NCBI GenBank assembly: GCA_017744355.1
Contig: JAGIBK010000009.1
Span: 89,675-153,674 of the forward strand
DNA: 64,000 bases
Reading direction: 5' to 3'
Origin: a bacterium
Lineage (GTDB): Bacteria > Cyanobacteriota > Sericytochromatia > S15B-MN24 > UBA4093
Under the pieces are notes generated by a model that saw nothing but the letters and a program-made list of their open reading frames with translations, made no database searches and was not told the DNA's origin. The position numbers were made by a program, and so were the translations under genes. Positions 35,213 to 44,666 of the stretch are shown here, in pieces. The first letter of the stretch is position 1, and each line of letters begins with the position of its first letter.

Positions 35213-36490
35213 ATGTTCAAGAAATCCGCCCTACTTCTCAGCCTTGCGACTTCGCTCATGGTGACCGGTTGCGGCGTGATGCCCGCGGGCCTCTTCGGCG
35301 GCGACGCCGGAGACATGAGCGCCCAGGGCACCAAGGGCTCCAAGGCGGGTGCCTCGGACTGGACGGTCTTCGTCTACATCGCCGGCGACAACAACCTCTC
35401 GCCCTTTGCCGCCAAGGACCTCAACGAGATGGAGGCCGGGCTGACCTCCGAGCGCGTGAAGGTCGTGGCCCTCGTCGACCAGGACCGGGACGGCGACTCG
35501 CGGATCCTCGAGATCAAGAACGATCCCAAGGGCGTGAACAACACCCTCGTCTCGCCCGTCATCGACGACGGCGGCGCGGTCATCCCCAAGAACACCAAGG
35601 AGGTCGACACCGGCTCGGCCGCGACCCTCGAGAAGTTCATCAACTGGGGCACCAAGAACTACCCCTCCAAGCGTTCGATGCTCGTCATGTGGAACCACGG
35701 CGGCGGCGCCTTCGCCGCCCCCAACCACCTCAAGTCCTTCTGCTGGGACGATCAGAGCGGCAACAACCTCAACCTGGTCGATCTGTGGCGCGCCACCCAG
35801 AAGGTCTCGAGCAAGGCCAAGTTCGACGTGATCGGCTTCGACACCTGCCTCTTGGGCCACGCCGAGACCGCCTACCAGCTGCGTGACGTGGCGGACTTCC
35901 TGGTCTCGTCCGAGAAGGTCGAGCCCGGCGACGGCTGGGACTACCAGGCCCTGACCGCGGCCCTCTCGAAGAACCCCGGCATGTACCCCCGCGAGTTCTC
36001 GACCAAGATCGTCGAGACCTACACCGCCTGGTACAAGAAGGCCCGCCAGGAGTCGACCCTCTCCTCGATCGACCTGCAGAAGCTCAAGGATCGCGTCGTC
36101 CCCGGCATCAACGAGCTGGCTATCAACCTGCAGGCCGGTCTCGCCACCCCCGCCTTCAAGTCCGCGCTCTCGGGCGTGGTCGACAAGGCCGCGAGCCTCT
36201 CGGCCACCGGCAGCGGCGAAGAGGACGCCATCGACCTGGGCCTCTTCTGCAACCTGATCCAGGAGTCGGGCCTGCCCGCCACGACCAAGGCCCTCGCCAA
36301 GGACGTGAACACCCACCTGACGCGCTCGGTCGTCTCGAACATGACCAACCGCCTGCCCGATGGCGCCTTCACCGGCCTCAAGATCTACTTCGGCCTCGAG
36401 ACCTACAACACCGCCTACAGCAACGGTTCGCACCAGATCTTCGGCACCACCCAGTGGGCCAAGTTCCTGCAGGCCTACCTCAAGAAGTAA
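35213..36490 (+). CDS. Clostripain-like (C11) cysteine protease, lipoprotein
   Basis: A 425-residue protein. Lipobox MVTGC gives lipidation at Cys20. The C11 core is clear: WTVFVYIAGDNNLSPFA, His162 in MWNHGGG and Cys212 in GFDTCLLG, the catalytic dyad of clostripain-type peptidases (caspase-like fold, usually Arg/Lys specific). The length fits a single-chain secreted enzyme. GGAGG precedes the ATG. Two 22-bp direct repeats lie directly upstream. A large terminator follows. Together with the S8 and M16 enzymes it forms a set of surface-exposed proteases in this window. Confidence 0.92.
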   Translation: MFKKSALLLSLATSLMVTGCGVMPAGLFGGDAGDMSAQGTKGSKAGASDWTVFVYIAGDNNLSPFAAKDLNEMEAGLTSERVKVVALVDQDRDGDSRILEIKNDPKGVNNTLVSPVIDDGGAVIPKNTKEVDTGSAATLEKFINWGTKNYPSKRSMLVMWNHGGGAFAAPNHLKSFCWDDQSGNNLNLVDLWRATQKVSSKAKFDVIGFDTCLLGHAETAYQLRDVADFLVSSEKVEPGDGWDYQALTAALSKNPGMYPREFSTKIVETYTAWYKKARQESTLSSIDLQKLKDRVVPGINELAINLQAGLATPAFKSALSGVVDKAASLSATGSGEEDAIDLGLFCNLIQESGLPATTKALAKDVNTHLTRSVVSNMTNRLPDGAFTGLKIYFGLETYNTAYSNGSHQIFGTTQWAKFLQAYLKK

Positions 36491-36500
36491 GTAACCTCTC

Positions 36501-36545
36501 AAACGCAGCGAGGGCCGGGCGAATCGCCTGGCCCTCGCTGCGTTT
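36501..36545. terminator. Intrinsic terminator after the C11 protease gene
   Basis: A 16-bp outer stem (36501-36516 with 36530-36545) with a further inner stem starts with AAA and ends with TTT. It separates the protease gene from the downstream kinase promoter. Confidence 0.85.
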
Positions 36546-36560
36546 GGGCTCCCGCGCGAA

Positions 36561-36569
36561 TGGTATGAT
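36561..36569 (+). promoter_or_regulatory. Extended -10 promoter of the kinase gene
   Basis: TGGTATGAT (TGn-extended -10) lies about 70 bases before the kinase ATG at 36640. Confidence 0.6.
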
Positions 36570-36639
36570 GACGCACGAAAATCGGGCTCCAGATGACTCA
36601 GGCCGCAGACCGGACGAGGCAAGCCCGGAGGGCGCCTTG

Positions 36640-38202
36640 ATGAGAATCGAAACCCTGTCGCGTGTCGGTTCTTACACCGTCGCCGCGCTCTTGGTCGCAG
36701 CACTCGCCCTGAGCGGGATGATGGCACAGCTACAGCAGACGGCCGTCCAGACCGAAGCGCGCCGCCACCGCTCCTATCAGCTCGCCGAGGAGCTGCGCCA
36801 GAGCTCAGAGGATCTGACCCGCCTGGCGCAGGCCTACGTCTCGACCCGAAACCCGCGCTACCTGCACTACTACGACGAACTCCTGGGCATCCGCAACGGA
36901 ACGCTCCCGCGCCCGGCGGATTACTCGACCCGCTACTGGGACATGCGGGTCGCAGGCCTCACGGCTCCCCCTTCTGGCCCGCGCGTCTCCCTGCGCGAGC
37001 TGATGCGCCGCGAGGGGTTCAGCGACGGCGAGTTCGAGCTCCTCTCCGAGGCCGAACGACGCTCGGACGCGCTGGTATCCCAGGAGCGCCAGGCCTTCGC
37101 CGTGGTGGGCAAGGATCCCGCTCGGGCGCACGCCATCCTCTACGGCAAAGCGTACGAACGCCAGAAGGCGCAGATCATGGAGCCCATCGATCGCTTCATC
37201 CGCATGGTGGATGAACGCACCCAGCGAGAGCTCGTCCAGCTCGATCGCCGCCAAGGTGCCTACATGGACGCGCTGCTGTTTCTCCTCGGCAGCATGTTCC
37301 TCGGCTTCCTGCTGCTGAGCGCCTACCTGCGAAAGCAGCTCCTCACCCCGCTGAGCGACCTCGAACGTCACGTCCGGGAGATCACGAGCAGCAAGCAACC
37401 GGGCGACCTCGAACCGAGAGGCTTCGACGAGCTCGTCACGCTCGGCAACGGCGTCAACGAGATGTCGCGCGCCGTCACGCGCGAGATCGAGGCGCTCAAA
37501 GCGCTCGACGCCCTCAAGAACAGCTTCGTCAACGCCATCTCCCACGACCTGCGCACGCCCATCACCTCGCTCAGGGGCTACGCGGAGTTTCTGGCAGATG
37601 GCATCGGGGGCACCCTGACCGCGGAGCAGCAGGGCTTCGTCGCGCAGATCGAGAAGGCCTCCCTGCGCCTCATGCACCTGGTGGACGATTTGCTGGACTT
37701 CGCCCGCCTCGAGGCAGGCACCCTGCGGCTGAACCTCACGCAGACGGATCTTGCCGAGAAGATCAACGAAGTGGTGGAGAGCCTGCGTCCTCAGGTCCAG
37801 GAGGCCGGGATCAACCTCTCGGTCGAGCTCGCCCCCGACCCCTTGGTCATGTTGATGGACCCCGAGCGGATCGAACGCGTCCTCATCAACCTGCTCACCA
37901 ACGCGATCAAGTTCACGCCGCCGGGCCGCGCCATCCGGGTGCGCACCCGCCGCGAAGACGGCGAGGTGGTGTGCGAGGTGATAGACGAGGGGATCGGGAT
38001 CGCTCCCGAAGCGATCCCTCGGCTCTTCAAGCACTTCAGCCAGCTCGAAGGCGGTGTCAGGAAGGGCGGCACGGGGCTGGGCCTGAGCATCAGCAAGGCC
38101 CTCGTGGAGGCGCACGGCGGCCGCATCGGGGTGCGAAGCACGCCGGGCCAAGGCAGCACGTTCTGGTTCACCCTGCCTCTCGGTGAGCAGCCGCCCGCCT
38201 GA
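36640..38202 (+). CDS. Membrane sensor histidine kinase with HAMP domain
   Basis: About 520 residues. TM1 spans about 10-32 and TM2 lies near 207-230 (LLFLLGSMFLGFLLLSAYL). The periplasmic part between them is helical, like four-helix-bundle sensors (SYQLAEELRQSSEDLTRLA, YLHYYDELLG). HAMP, then HisKA with ISHDLRTPITS, then an ATPase domain with NLLTNAIKFT, DEGIGIAPEA and GLGLSISK follow. I start at ATG 36640, after GGAGGG, rather than in the preceding terminator. Its output half closely resembles the kinase at 21984-23606, so they are likely paralogs. No response regulator is adjacent. Confidence 0.92.
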   Translation: MRIETLSRVGSYTVAALLVAALALSGMMAQLQQTAVQTEARRHRSYQLAEELRQSSEDLTRLAQAYVSTRNPRYLHYYDELLGIRNGTLPRPADYSTRYWDMRVAGLTAPPSGPRVSLRELMRREGFSDGEFELLSEAERRSDALVSQERQAFAVVGKDPARAHAILYGKAYERQKAQIMEPIDRFIRMVDERTQRELVQLDRRQGAYMDALLFLLGSMFLGFLLLSAYLRKQLLTPLSDLERHVREITSSKQPGDLEPRGFDELVTLGNGVNEMSRAVTREIEALKALDALKNSFVNAISHDLRTPITSLRGYAEFLADGIGGTLTAEQQGFVAQIEKASLRLMHLVDDLLDFARLEAGTLRLNLTQTDLAEKINEVVESLRPQVQEAGINLSVELAPDPLVMLMDPERIERVLINLLTNAIKFTPPGRAIRVRTRREDGEVVCEVIDEGIGIAPEAIPRLFKHFSQLEGGVRKGGTGLGLSISKALVEAHGGRIGVRSTPGQGSTFWFTLPLGEQPPA

Positions 38203-38213
38203 GGCCTCTGGCG

Positions 38214-40781
38214 CTAGGCGCGGATGGGCGGCAAATACCTCTCGGGCGACGGCGGCAACGGCGGGAGGACCGGCTCTGGCGGCAGCGCGTCCGCCTCGTG
38301 ATAAGGCAAGGCCTCGACGCAGAGGCCTGCGGTCTCGAGCCCCTGCGCAAGAAACTCCAGACTGCCCCCCTTCGGATCGGTGGCAGCGAGCATGAGGTAG
38401 TCGCGGGCCCGGGTGAAGGCCACGTACATGACCCGCTTCGCCTCAGCCGCCTCGCGCGCGCGTTGCTCCTCTTTCAGGATGGTGTAGAGGGCGGGATCGC
38501 TCCCCAGCTCCTTGCCCAGGCCCAGCGCGACGCCCCACGCGGCGTCCATGAGGATGAGCGCACGAGAGGCGGGTGCCGAGCGCGCCAGGTCCGGCACCAC
38601 CACCAGCGGCCACTCGAGCCCCTTGGAGGCGTGGACGGTCATCAGGGCCACCGCATCGCGCGCCTCCAAGGCAGGGCGCGGCACATTCAAATCGGCGAGC
38701 AGCAAGCACCTGAGGCGCCGAACCAGCGGGAAGAGGTCGGTCCCATCGCCCTCCAGGCCTCGCACGAAGTCGCAGAACGCACGCCAATCCGCCAGACGCC
38801 GCGCCGGGTTGGGCAAGTTCGCAAGCACCGCGGTGTAACCGCAATGACGATCGCCTTCCTGAAGCGCGCGACTCGCGGACTCCATGCGCGCAGCCGAGAG
38901 CAGGGCCGTGAGCACTTCCTTGACGCGGCGCCACTCCGGAGCGAGGTCCTCGGCCCCACTCAGGGCCCGCCAATAGCCGCCGTCCGCGGGCAACTCGGCG
39001 GCGAAGGCGTAGAGGGTGCGATCGCTCAAGGCGAAGAAGGGGCTGCGCACCACGGCCACCAGGGCCAGGTCGTCCTCGGGGCTCGCCAAAAAGCGCAGCA
39101 GGGCCCAGCCGTCCTGGGCCTCGCGGGTCTCCATGAGGCTGCCGCCTCCCGCATGCACGAACGGGATTCCCTCGGCGGCGAGCGCCTCGCCATAGACGTC
39201 GAGCGGGTCCCAGGTGCGGGCGAGGATCGCCACGTCCCCGGGCCGCATGGGGCGAAGCTGGCCGCTGGCCTTGTCGAAAACGGGAGTACCCGCTGCGAGC
39301 TGGTCCTTGAGGGCTTTCGCGAGGCGCTTGGCCTCGGCGCGCTGGCGTGATGCCTTGTCCGCACCCCGGTGAAGGTCCTTGTCGGTCTCGACGGCAAAAG
39401 CCGTCAGGACGGGGGCCTCGGCCGGATGCGCGGAGCGCGCGGCGACGAGCGCCTGGTGCAGCTCACCCAGGACGGGCTCGAAAAGCCGGTTGATGGGCGT
39501 AAGAAGGCCCTCGTGGGTGCGGAAGCTCTGGGTCAGGGAGACATGCAGGCCGCCTTCTTCGACGATGCGCGCGCAGAAGCGCCGGAAGACCTCCACGTCC
39601 GCACGCCGGAAGCCGTAGATGGCCTGCTTCTCATCCCCGACCACCGTGAGGATCGCCCCGCCCACGAGGCGTTCGAGCAGCTCGGCCTGGACCGGGTTGG
39701 TGTCCTGGAACTCGTCCACCATGTACGCCTTCCAGCGGACCGCGTAGTAGGCGGCGATCTCGGGATGGCGAAGGGCGCGCAGGGCCCCGAGCTCCAGGTC
39801 GCTGAACTCAAGCACCCGAGCCTCTTGCTTGGCCTGGGCCATGTGGGCCATGGCGATCGCGAAGGCTTCCCGCAGGGCGGGCAGGCAAGCGGCAAGGAGG
39901 CGATCGCTCTCCCCCAGCTCCAGGACGACGAGGCCGGCCTTGAGGGCATCTCCCGCCAGCTCGCGCAGGGCTTTGAGGGCCTCCTTGATGGCGGCGAAGT
40001 TCTCCTCGCCCCAGGTCTTCTTGGATCCGCCACGCATGGGCAGGGTCGTGAGCGCCTCCAGGGCTGGGCGCAAGCTCGCTCCGGCCGCGTGGGCCTCCTC
40101 TGTCGCCGTGAGGGCTTCAAGCGCCATGCGGCGCGTATTCTCGATGGCATCCCCCTCGGGGCCGACGAGGGCGCGCACGGTGGCGCTGAGCTGACGCCAG
40201 TCGCTCGAAGCGAGCAGTGCCTTGCAGGCCGCTTGTCTTGCCTGCTGCACCCGATCGCCCCAGGCGGCAGGGTCCCGCGCCAAGGCCTGTTCAGCAGTCC
40301 AGGGGTCCGCCAGGAAGGCTCGGATGGCAGCGTCCAGCAGGGCGAAGGGAATGGCGTCGAGAAGGGCCTCGGGCAGCGCCAAGAGCAACTCGGCGATGCG
40401 CTCCTCTCGCCAGAGCGCGCCCTCTAGCTCGTCGAGCACCGAAAAGTCGGGCGGAACCTCGGCGGCCTCGGGGTGCTCGCGGCAGATGCGCGCCGCGAGC
40501 ACGTGCAGGGTGCTGATGGGTGCCGCCTCGATCTCGGCCACAAGCTCGGGGGTGGCCTGCATGGTGGTGGCGACCATCTCGCGGATGCGCGCGCGCAGCT
40601 CGGCGGCGGCCTTCTTGGTGAAGGTCACGGCCACGATCTCAAGAGGCGAGAGGCCGTGCTGCTCAAGGTGGTAGCGGTAGCGGGCGGTGAGCATGTGGGT
40701 CTTGCCCGTGCCCGCCCCGGCCGTCACCGCAACGCTTCCAGGGGCATGGGCCGCGAGGGCCTGTTCCGGCGTGAGGCTCAT
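38214..40781 (-). CDS. AddA-like UvrD/Rep-family helicase lacking a nuclease domain
   Basis: About 855 residues. Superfamily 1 motifs run in order: Walker A TAGAGTGKTH at 20-29, VTFTKKAA, MVDEFQDTNPVQ (Walker B), GDEKQAIYGFRRAD, LTQSFRTH, MTVHASKGLEW and RVMYVAFTRARD. AddA proteins are usually about 1200 residues with a C-terminal nuclease; here the chain ends soon after motif VI (SPERYLPPIRA), so that nuclease is missing. The ATG overlaps the upstream AddB-like gene by four bases. Together they form a double-strand-break end-resection enzyme that appears to have a single nuclease, in the AddB-like subunit. Confidence 0.88.
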   Translation of the reverse strand: MSLTPEQALAAHAPGSVAVTAGAGTGKTHMLTARYRYHLEQHGLSPLEIVAVTFTKKAAAELRARIREMVATTMQATPELVAEIEAAPISTLHVLAARICREHPEAAEVPPDFSVLDELEGALWREERIAELLLALPEALLDAIPFALLDAAIRAFLADPWTAEQALARDPAAWGDRVQQARQAACKALLASSDWRQLSATVRALVGPEGDAIENTRRMALEALTATEEAHAAGASLRPALEALTTLPMRGGSKKTWGEENFAAIKEALKALRELAGDALKAGLVVLELGESDRLLAACLPALREAFAIAMAHMAQAKQEARVLEFSDLELGALRALRHPEIAAYYAVRWKAYMVDEFQDTNPVQAELLERLVGGAILTVVGDEKQAIYGFRRADVEVFRRFCARIVEEGGLHVSLTQSFRTHEGLLTPINRLFEPVLGELHQALVAARSAHPAEAPVLTAFAVETDKDLHRGADKASRQRAEAKRLAKALKDQLAAGTPVFDKASGQLRPMRPGDVAILARTWDPLDVYGEALAAEGIPFVHAGGGSLMETREAQDGWALLRFLASPEDDLALVAVVRSPFFALSDRTLYAFAAELPADGGYWRALSGAEDLAPEWRRVKEVLTALLSAARMESASRALQEGDRHCGYTAVLANLPNPARRLADWRAFCDFVRGLEGDGTDLFPLVRRLRCLLLADLNVPRPALEARDAVALMTVHASKGLEWPLVVVPDLARSAPASRALILMDAAWGVALGLGKELGSDPALYTILKEEQRAREAAEAKRVMYVAFTRARDYLMLAATDPKGGSLEFLAQGLETAGLCVEALPYHEADALPPEPVLPPLPPSPERYLPPIRA

Positions 40782-43393
40782 GCGTTCGCCTTCTCCTCTC
40801 CGAGCGCAGAAGGGCCCTGCTTGCGGGCCAGGCGCGGCCCCGTGCGGCAGACGAGCGACAGGTCGCAGTAGAGACAGGCGGCCCCATCCGTATCGGGGGC
40901 GACCGGGTAGTGTCCCGTCCTGAGGTGGCCCTTGACCTTCTCGCTCAGCCGCTCCAGGTCGCCCGGGCTCGGGACGGCCTTCTTGAGGACCTCGCCCTTG
41001 CTCAGCGAGTAGTAGTGAGCCCCTGCCACCGGCTCGCCCGGGAAGAGAGCGGGGGCCGCTACCTCCATGTAGAGCGGTAGCTGCACATCCACCTTGGGTT
41101 TGCCCGCGTCGTCCTTGGCCCCCTTGGGCGGCGAGGCCGAGGTCTTGTAGTCGATGAACACCAGGCCGTCGTCGGTGCGATCGACCCGATCCACGTAGCC
41201 GATGACATTCAGGCCGAACGCCACCCCTCTGAACTCGCCTTCTGATTGAACGATAGCAGCGCCGTCGGCCACGAAGGCCTCGGCCTGCACGGCGGCACGC
41301 AGGGTCTCCAGGTGATAGTCGCGCTGTGCCTGCCAGGCGCTCACCGCCTCGACCTGCAACTCGGTTTCGGCGCGTTGGAAGGCCTCGTCGAGGCGTTCGA
41401 GCACGTGGACACGGGCGTCCGATAGGGGCAAGGCCCCATCGACCGCAAGCTCCAGCGCCCGGTGGAAGAGGGTTCCCCGCAGCCCCGGGCTCAGCTCGCT
41501 TTCGACCTCCTCGGGATCCGAGAGGCGCAAGAGGCGCTGAGCGAACCACTTGAAGGGACACTGGCCGATGGTCACGAGCTGGGAGGCGCTGAAGAGGCGC
41601 GAGGCGGGGTCCACCGGCACGCCGGGCACCCCGTCGAAGTGATCATAGGTCGGCGAGGCCTCGCGCCCCCACTCGACCTGGTGGGCCTGCCGCGCGAAGG
41701 CGAGGACCGGATCGTCGTCGTGCCCGGCGCGCAAGCGGGCAGGGCGCCACTCTTCGGGGCTACAAGCGGGAACCTCGGGCGGCAGCGAGGGCACAAGGCC
41801 CAGATCCGCGAAGTAGGGGCTCGGAAGCTGCGCCTCGCCGCCCGCAAGCTCGGGGTAGGAGAGCTCCAGGCCCTCGGTCGCTACTTGCAGGAGGGCCCAG
41901 CACGAGAGGGCCTCGCGCCGCGCGGCTTCGGCAGCGCCCTCCAGGTGGCAGCCGAGCGCCTTCAGGGCCTTGCGCTCGTGGAAGTCCAGCACCGGATCGT
42001 TCTCGACCCGCACCGGGAAGTGGCCCTCGGCCATCCCGAGCACGAGCGCATGGCGGTAGTGGGCGCCGTAGAGAGAAAGGGGCGTGTGGAGGGCGATCCC
42101 GCCCCCCTGGGGGTGTGCCGGGACCGAGAGGAGCGCAAGCAGCTCTTCGAGCTCGGCCAAGAAGGCCTGCTGAGTGAGGCGCTCGTCCTCGGGAGCCGAG
42201 AGGGCATCGAGCCCTTCGCGCAGCCTGCTCAAGGCGAGGGCCTCGCGGGGCCAGCGCCCGATGCGCTCCGGCACCTCGAAGGCATCGAAGGCCTGCCGTA
42301 GCGAGCGCAGCCACGTGCTTCGCTTCGCGCGCTCGGGCCATGCAAGAGAGGCGAGCTCGGGGTGGAGGGCCGTCCAGGCTTCTTGCCCGACCGGATGCTT
42401 CTTGCGGACCTCGGCCCAGACCTCGGGTGAGAGGCGCTCCGAGAGGCGGTGACCCAAGAGGCGGGCCGTCGCCTCGTAGGGGAAACCGTCGCGCACCACC
42501 TCGATCGCAAGGCGCAGCCAGGCGCCCAGGTGGGTCGAAGCGAGCGGCACGGCGTAGAAGGCGCGGATGTCCAGGCCGTACTCCCAGGCGATGGCCATGA
42601 CCGTCGGGCCATAGGCCGCATCGTCGCGCGCGACCAGCACCACCTCGTCCTGGCGCACGCCCGCCTGCAACAAGAGCTTGAGCCGTGCGAGGGCGCCGCG
42701 CACCTCCGCTTCGAGGTTCGGGTAGCGGTAGGCCTTCACCGGGACCGGCGCGAAATGCGGCATGAGGTAACGGCCCGTGAAGGGCTTTGCAGGCGCTTGC
42801 TGCTCCACGCGCCAACCCTGCGCCGCGAGGTAGTCGGCCACTCGGGCGTTCTCGGCGAAGAGGGCCTCGCCCATGTTCGGGAGGTAAAGGGACGAGCCGG
42901 GCCCTGCGATCGCCGTCAGAAAGGCGGCCTCGTCGTCACCGAGGCGTGGGTAGCCCGTCACAAGCAAGGCCTGTGGCCGCTTCACCTCACTTGCCGCCAC
43001 GCGCAGGGCCTCGGCGTCGTCCACCAGGCGCATTTCGCGCAGCGCCGCGCGGTAAGCGGCCGCAAGGCGTGCCACCCTGGCTGTGCGGGGCGAGGTTCCA
43101 GCCGCGAGGGCCGCAAGGTCGGCCCCGGCGCGGAACAGCTCGCGCATCGTCGGGGCCATGGCGACGGCCAGCGCGGGCGCCTCCCCCAGGCTCGCGGCGG
43201 CCTGTCTCAAGAGGCGCAGCGAGAGCAGGGGAGAAGCGATCGCAAACCCTGCCGCTTCGAGGGTCGCCCCCGCCAGCTCCTGGAGCGAGCAGGGCTCGGC
43301 CTTGAGAGCGCCAGCCGAGCGCGCGTTGGGGGTGACGACGCGCACTGCGACCGGACCAGCCTCCGGTGGCGCCTGCAACAAAACACGAGTCAA
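40778..43393 (-). CDS. AddB-like PD-(D/E)XK nuclease subunit with Fe-S cysteines
   Basis: About 871 residues. The C-terminal nuclease domain has GTLFHRALELA, EGEFRGVAFG and GYVDRVDR followed by FIDYKTS, the PD-(D/E)XK pattern of the RecB/AddB group. Four cysteines frame it: one in TIGQCPFKWF and three in CLYCDLSLVC, as in the Fe-S-stapled AddB and Cas4 nucleases. The N-terminal half has the helicase-like architecture but no Walker A, so it is an inactive scaffold. I start at the TTG at 43393, nine bases after GAGGAG; the longer frame upstream lacks a ribosome site. It is coupled to the AddA-like gene by ATGA. Confidence 0.88.
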   Translation of the reverse strand: MTRVLLQAPPEAGPVAVRVVTPNARSAGALKAEPCSLQELAGATLEAAGFAIASPLLSLRLLRQAAASLGEAPALAVAMAPTMRELFRAGADLAALAAGTSPRTARVARLAAAYRAALREMRLVDDAEALRVAASEVKRPQALLVTGYPRLGDDEAAFLTAIAGPGSSLYLPNMGEALFAENARVADYLAAQGWRVEQQAPAKPFTGRYLMPHFAPVPVKAYRYPNLEAEVRGALARLKLLLQAGVRQDEVVLVARDDAAYGPTVMAIAWEYGLDIRAFYAVPLASTHLGAWLRLAIEVVRDGFPYEATARLLGHRLSERLSPEVWAEVRKKHPVGQEAWTALHPELASLAWPERAKRSTWLRSLRQAFDAFEVPERIGRWPREALALSRLREGLDALSAPEDERLTQQAFLAELEELLALLSVPAHPQGGGIALHTPLSLYGAHYRHALVLGMAEGHFPVRVENDPVLDFHERKALKALGCHLEGAAEAARREALSCWALLQVATEGLELSYPELAGGEAQLPSPYFADLGLVPSLPPEVPACSPEEWRPARLRAGHDDDPVLAFARQAHQVEWGREASPTYDHFDGVPGVPVDPASRLFSASQLVTIGQCPFKWFAQRLLRLSDPEEVESELSPGLRGTLFHRALELAVDGALPLSDARVHVLERLDEAFQRAETELQVEAVSAWQAQRDYHLETLRAAVQAEAFVADGAAIVQSEGEFRGVAFGLNVIGYVDRVDRTDDGLVFIDYKTSASPPKGAKDDAGKPKVDVQLPLYMEVAAPALFPGEPVAGAHYYSLSKGEVLKKAVPSPGDLERLSEKVKGHLRTGHYPVAPDTDGAACLYCDLSLVCRTGPRLARKQGPSALGEEKANA

Positions 43394-43558
43394 AACGCAG
43401 CTCTCCTCGACCGGAAGATGCCTCGTCCGAGCGAAGCCAGGGACGAAAGCAGGCAACCACCCAGCCATCGTACCCGATTCGTCGAGCATCCCACACCGCC
43501 AAGATCCCTTCGGCGGTGTGACCGGGAAGGCACGACCTATTAACCGTTTCTTAAACCG

Positions 43559-43586
43559 TTGACAAGCAAGTCTTAGCTGCTATCCT
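43559..43586 (+). promoter_or_regulatory. Sigma70-type promoter of the peroxidase gene
   Basis: TTGACA (43559-43564), a 16-base spacer and TATCCT (43581-43586). The Fur-like box follows at the expected transcription start. Confidence 0.65.
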
Positions 43587-43596
43587 CGATAATAGT

Positions 43597-43611
43597 TGAG
43601 AATGATTTTCA
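43597..43611 (+). promoter_or_regulatory. Fur-like operator
   Basis: TGAGAATGATTTTCA matches the 7-1-7 palindrome TGATAATNATTATCA with both halves recognisable (one G/A difference between arms). Its position over the predicted transcription start would block the di-heme peroxidase promoter when iron is plentiful. The regulator is inferred. Confidence 0.7.
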
Positions 43612-43640
43612 ATAGCACGTCGTTGAAAGGAAGCAGCCCC

Positions 43641-44666
43641 GTGAAACGCCTCGTCCTCGCCGCGCTCAGCCTCGGCCTGCTGACCGCCTGCGGCCTCAGC
43701 GCCCCCCAAGCAGGCAAGACGACGGACACCAGCGCTTCCACGGTCAAGGCCAAGAGCGTCTTCGTCCCCTCGGACAACCCCATGACCCAGGCCAAGATCG
43801 AGCTGGGCTTCCGGCTGTGGTTCGAGCCCCGCCTGTCGGGCAACAACAAGATGAACTGCGCCACCTGCCACGACCACACCAAGGGCTTCTCCAACGCCGA
43901 GCGCACGGCCGCGGGCATCACGGGGGCGCGTGGCGATCGCAACGTGCCGACCATCTACGGGATCGCGAACAACCCCTTCCAGTTCTGGGACGGCCGCGCC
44001 AAGTCCCTCGAAGAGCAGGCCCTCGGCCCCATCGAGAACCCCATCGAGATGAACGCCAAGCTGCCGGATGTGATCCGCAAGCTCGAAGCGATGGAGTACT
44101 ACCCCCGCAAGTTCAAGGAGGCCTTCGGCACCGGCGTCACCGCCGACGGCATCGCCAAGGCGCTCGCGACCTTCGAGCGGGCGCTCACGGTGGGGCCCAC
44201 CCCCTTCGAGCGCTACGCCCGGGGCGAGAAGGACGCCATGAGCGAATCGGCGATCCGCGGCGCCCAGATCTTCCACAGCCCCAAGGGGCGGTGCATCGCC
44301 TGCCACGGCGGCCCCGACCTCACCGACGGCCAGTTCCACAACCTCGGGGTCGGCCTCGATCAGCCCAACCCCGACGCGGGCCGGTACGCCGTCACCAAGA
44401 ACGACGCGGACTGGGGCTCCTTCAAGACCCCCACCCTGCGCAACGTCGCTTTGACCGCCCCCTACATGCACGATGGCTCGCTCTCGACCCTCGAAGAGGT
44501 AGTCGCCTTCTACAACAAGGGCGGCATCCCCAGCGCCAACCAGGACCCGCGGATCGGGCCGCTCAACCTGAGCGAGCAGGACCAGAAGGATCTGGTGGCC
44601 TTCCTGCGGGCGCTGACGGGCAAGGATAACCTCAAGGAGATGGGGAAGCTCCCCGGCATTCACTAG
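43641..44666 (+). CDS. Di-heme cytochrome c peroxidase/MauG-family lipoprotein
   Basis: About 341 residues. Lipobox LLTAC gives lipidation at Cys17. Two c-heme motifs are present: CATCH (Cys73, Cys76, His77) and CIACH (Cys218, Cys221, His222), with NPFQFWDGRAKSLEEQ between them, the CCP/MauG layout. These enzymes reduce H2O2 or perform radical-based oxidations using two hemes. The GTG start at 43641 follows GAAAGGAAG. The Fur-like operator links it to iron status. The end overlaps the convergent CYTH gene by four bases. Membrane-anchored in the periplasm is the likely location. Confidence 0.93.
   Translation: MKRLVLAALSLGLLTACGLSAPQAGKTTDTSASTVKAKSVFVPSDNPMTQAKIELGFRLWFEPRLSGNNKMNCATCHDHTKGFSNAERTAAGITGARGDRNVPTIYGIANNPFQFWDGRAKSLEEQALGPIENPIEMNAKLPDVIRKLEAMEYYPRKFKEAFGTGVTADGIAKALATFERALTVGPTPFERYARGEKDAMSESAIRGAQIFHSPKGRCIACHGGPDLTDGQFHNLGVGLDQPNPDAGRYAVTKNDADWGSFKTPTLRNVALTAPYMHDGSLSTLEEVVAFYNKGGIPSANQDPRIGPLNLSEQDQKDLVAFLRALTGKDNLKEMGKLPGIH

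Noticed and set aside
38214..43393. A CRISPR Cas4 or toxin-associated nuclease
   Set aside because: The four-Cys PD-(D/E)XK pattern is Cas4-like, but the chain length, order and coupling to a UvrD-type helicase fit AddB.
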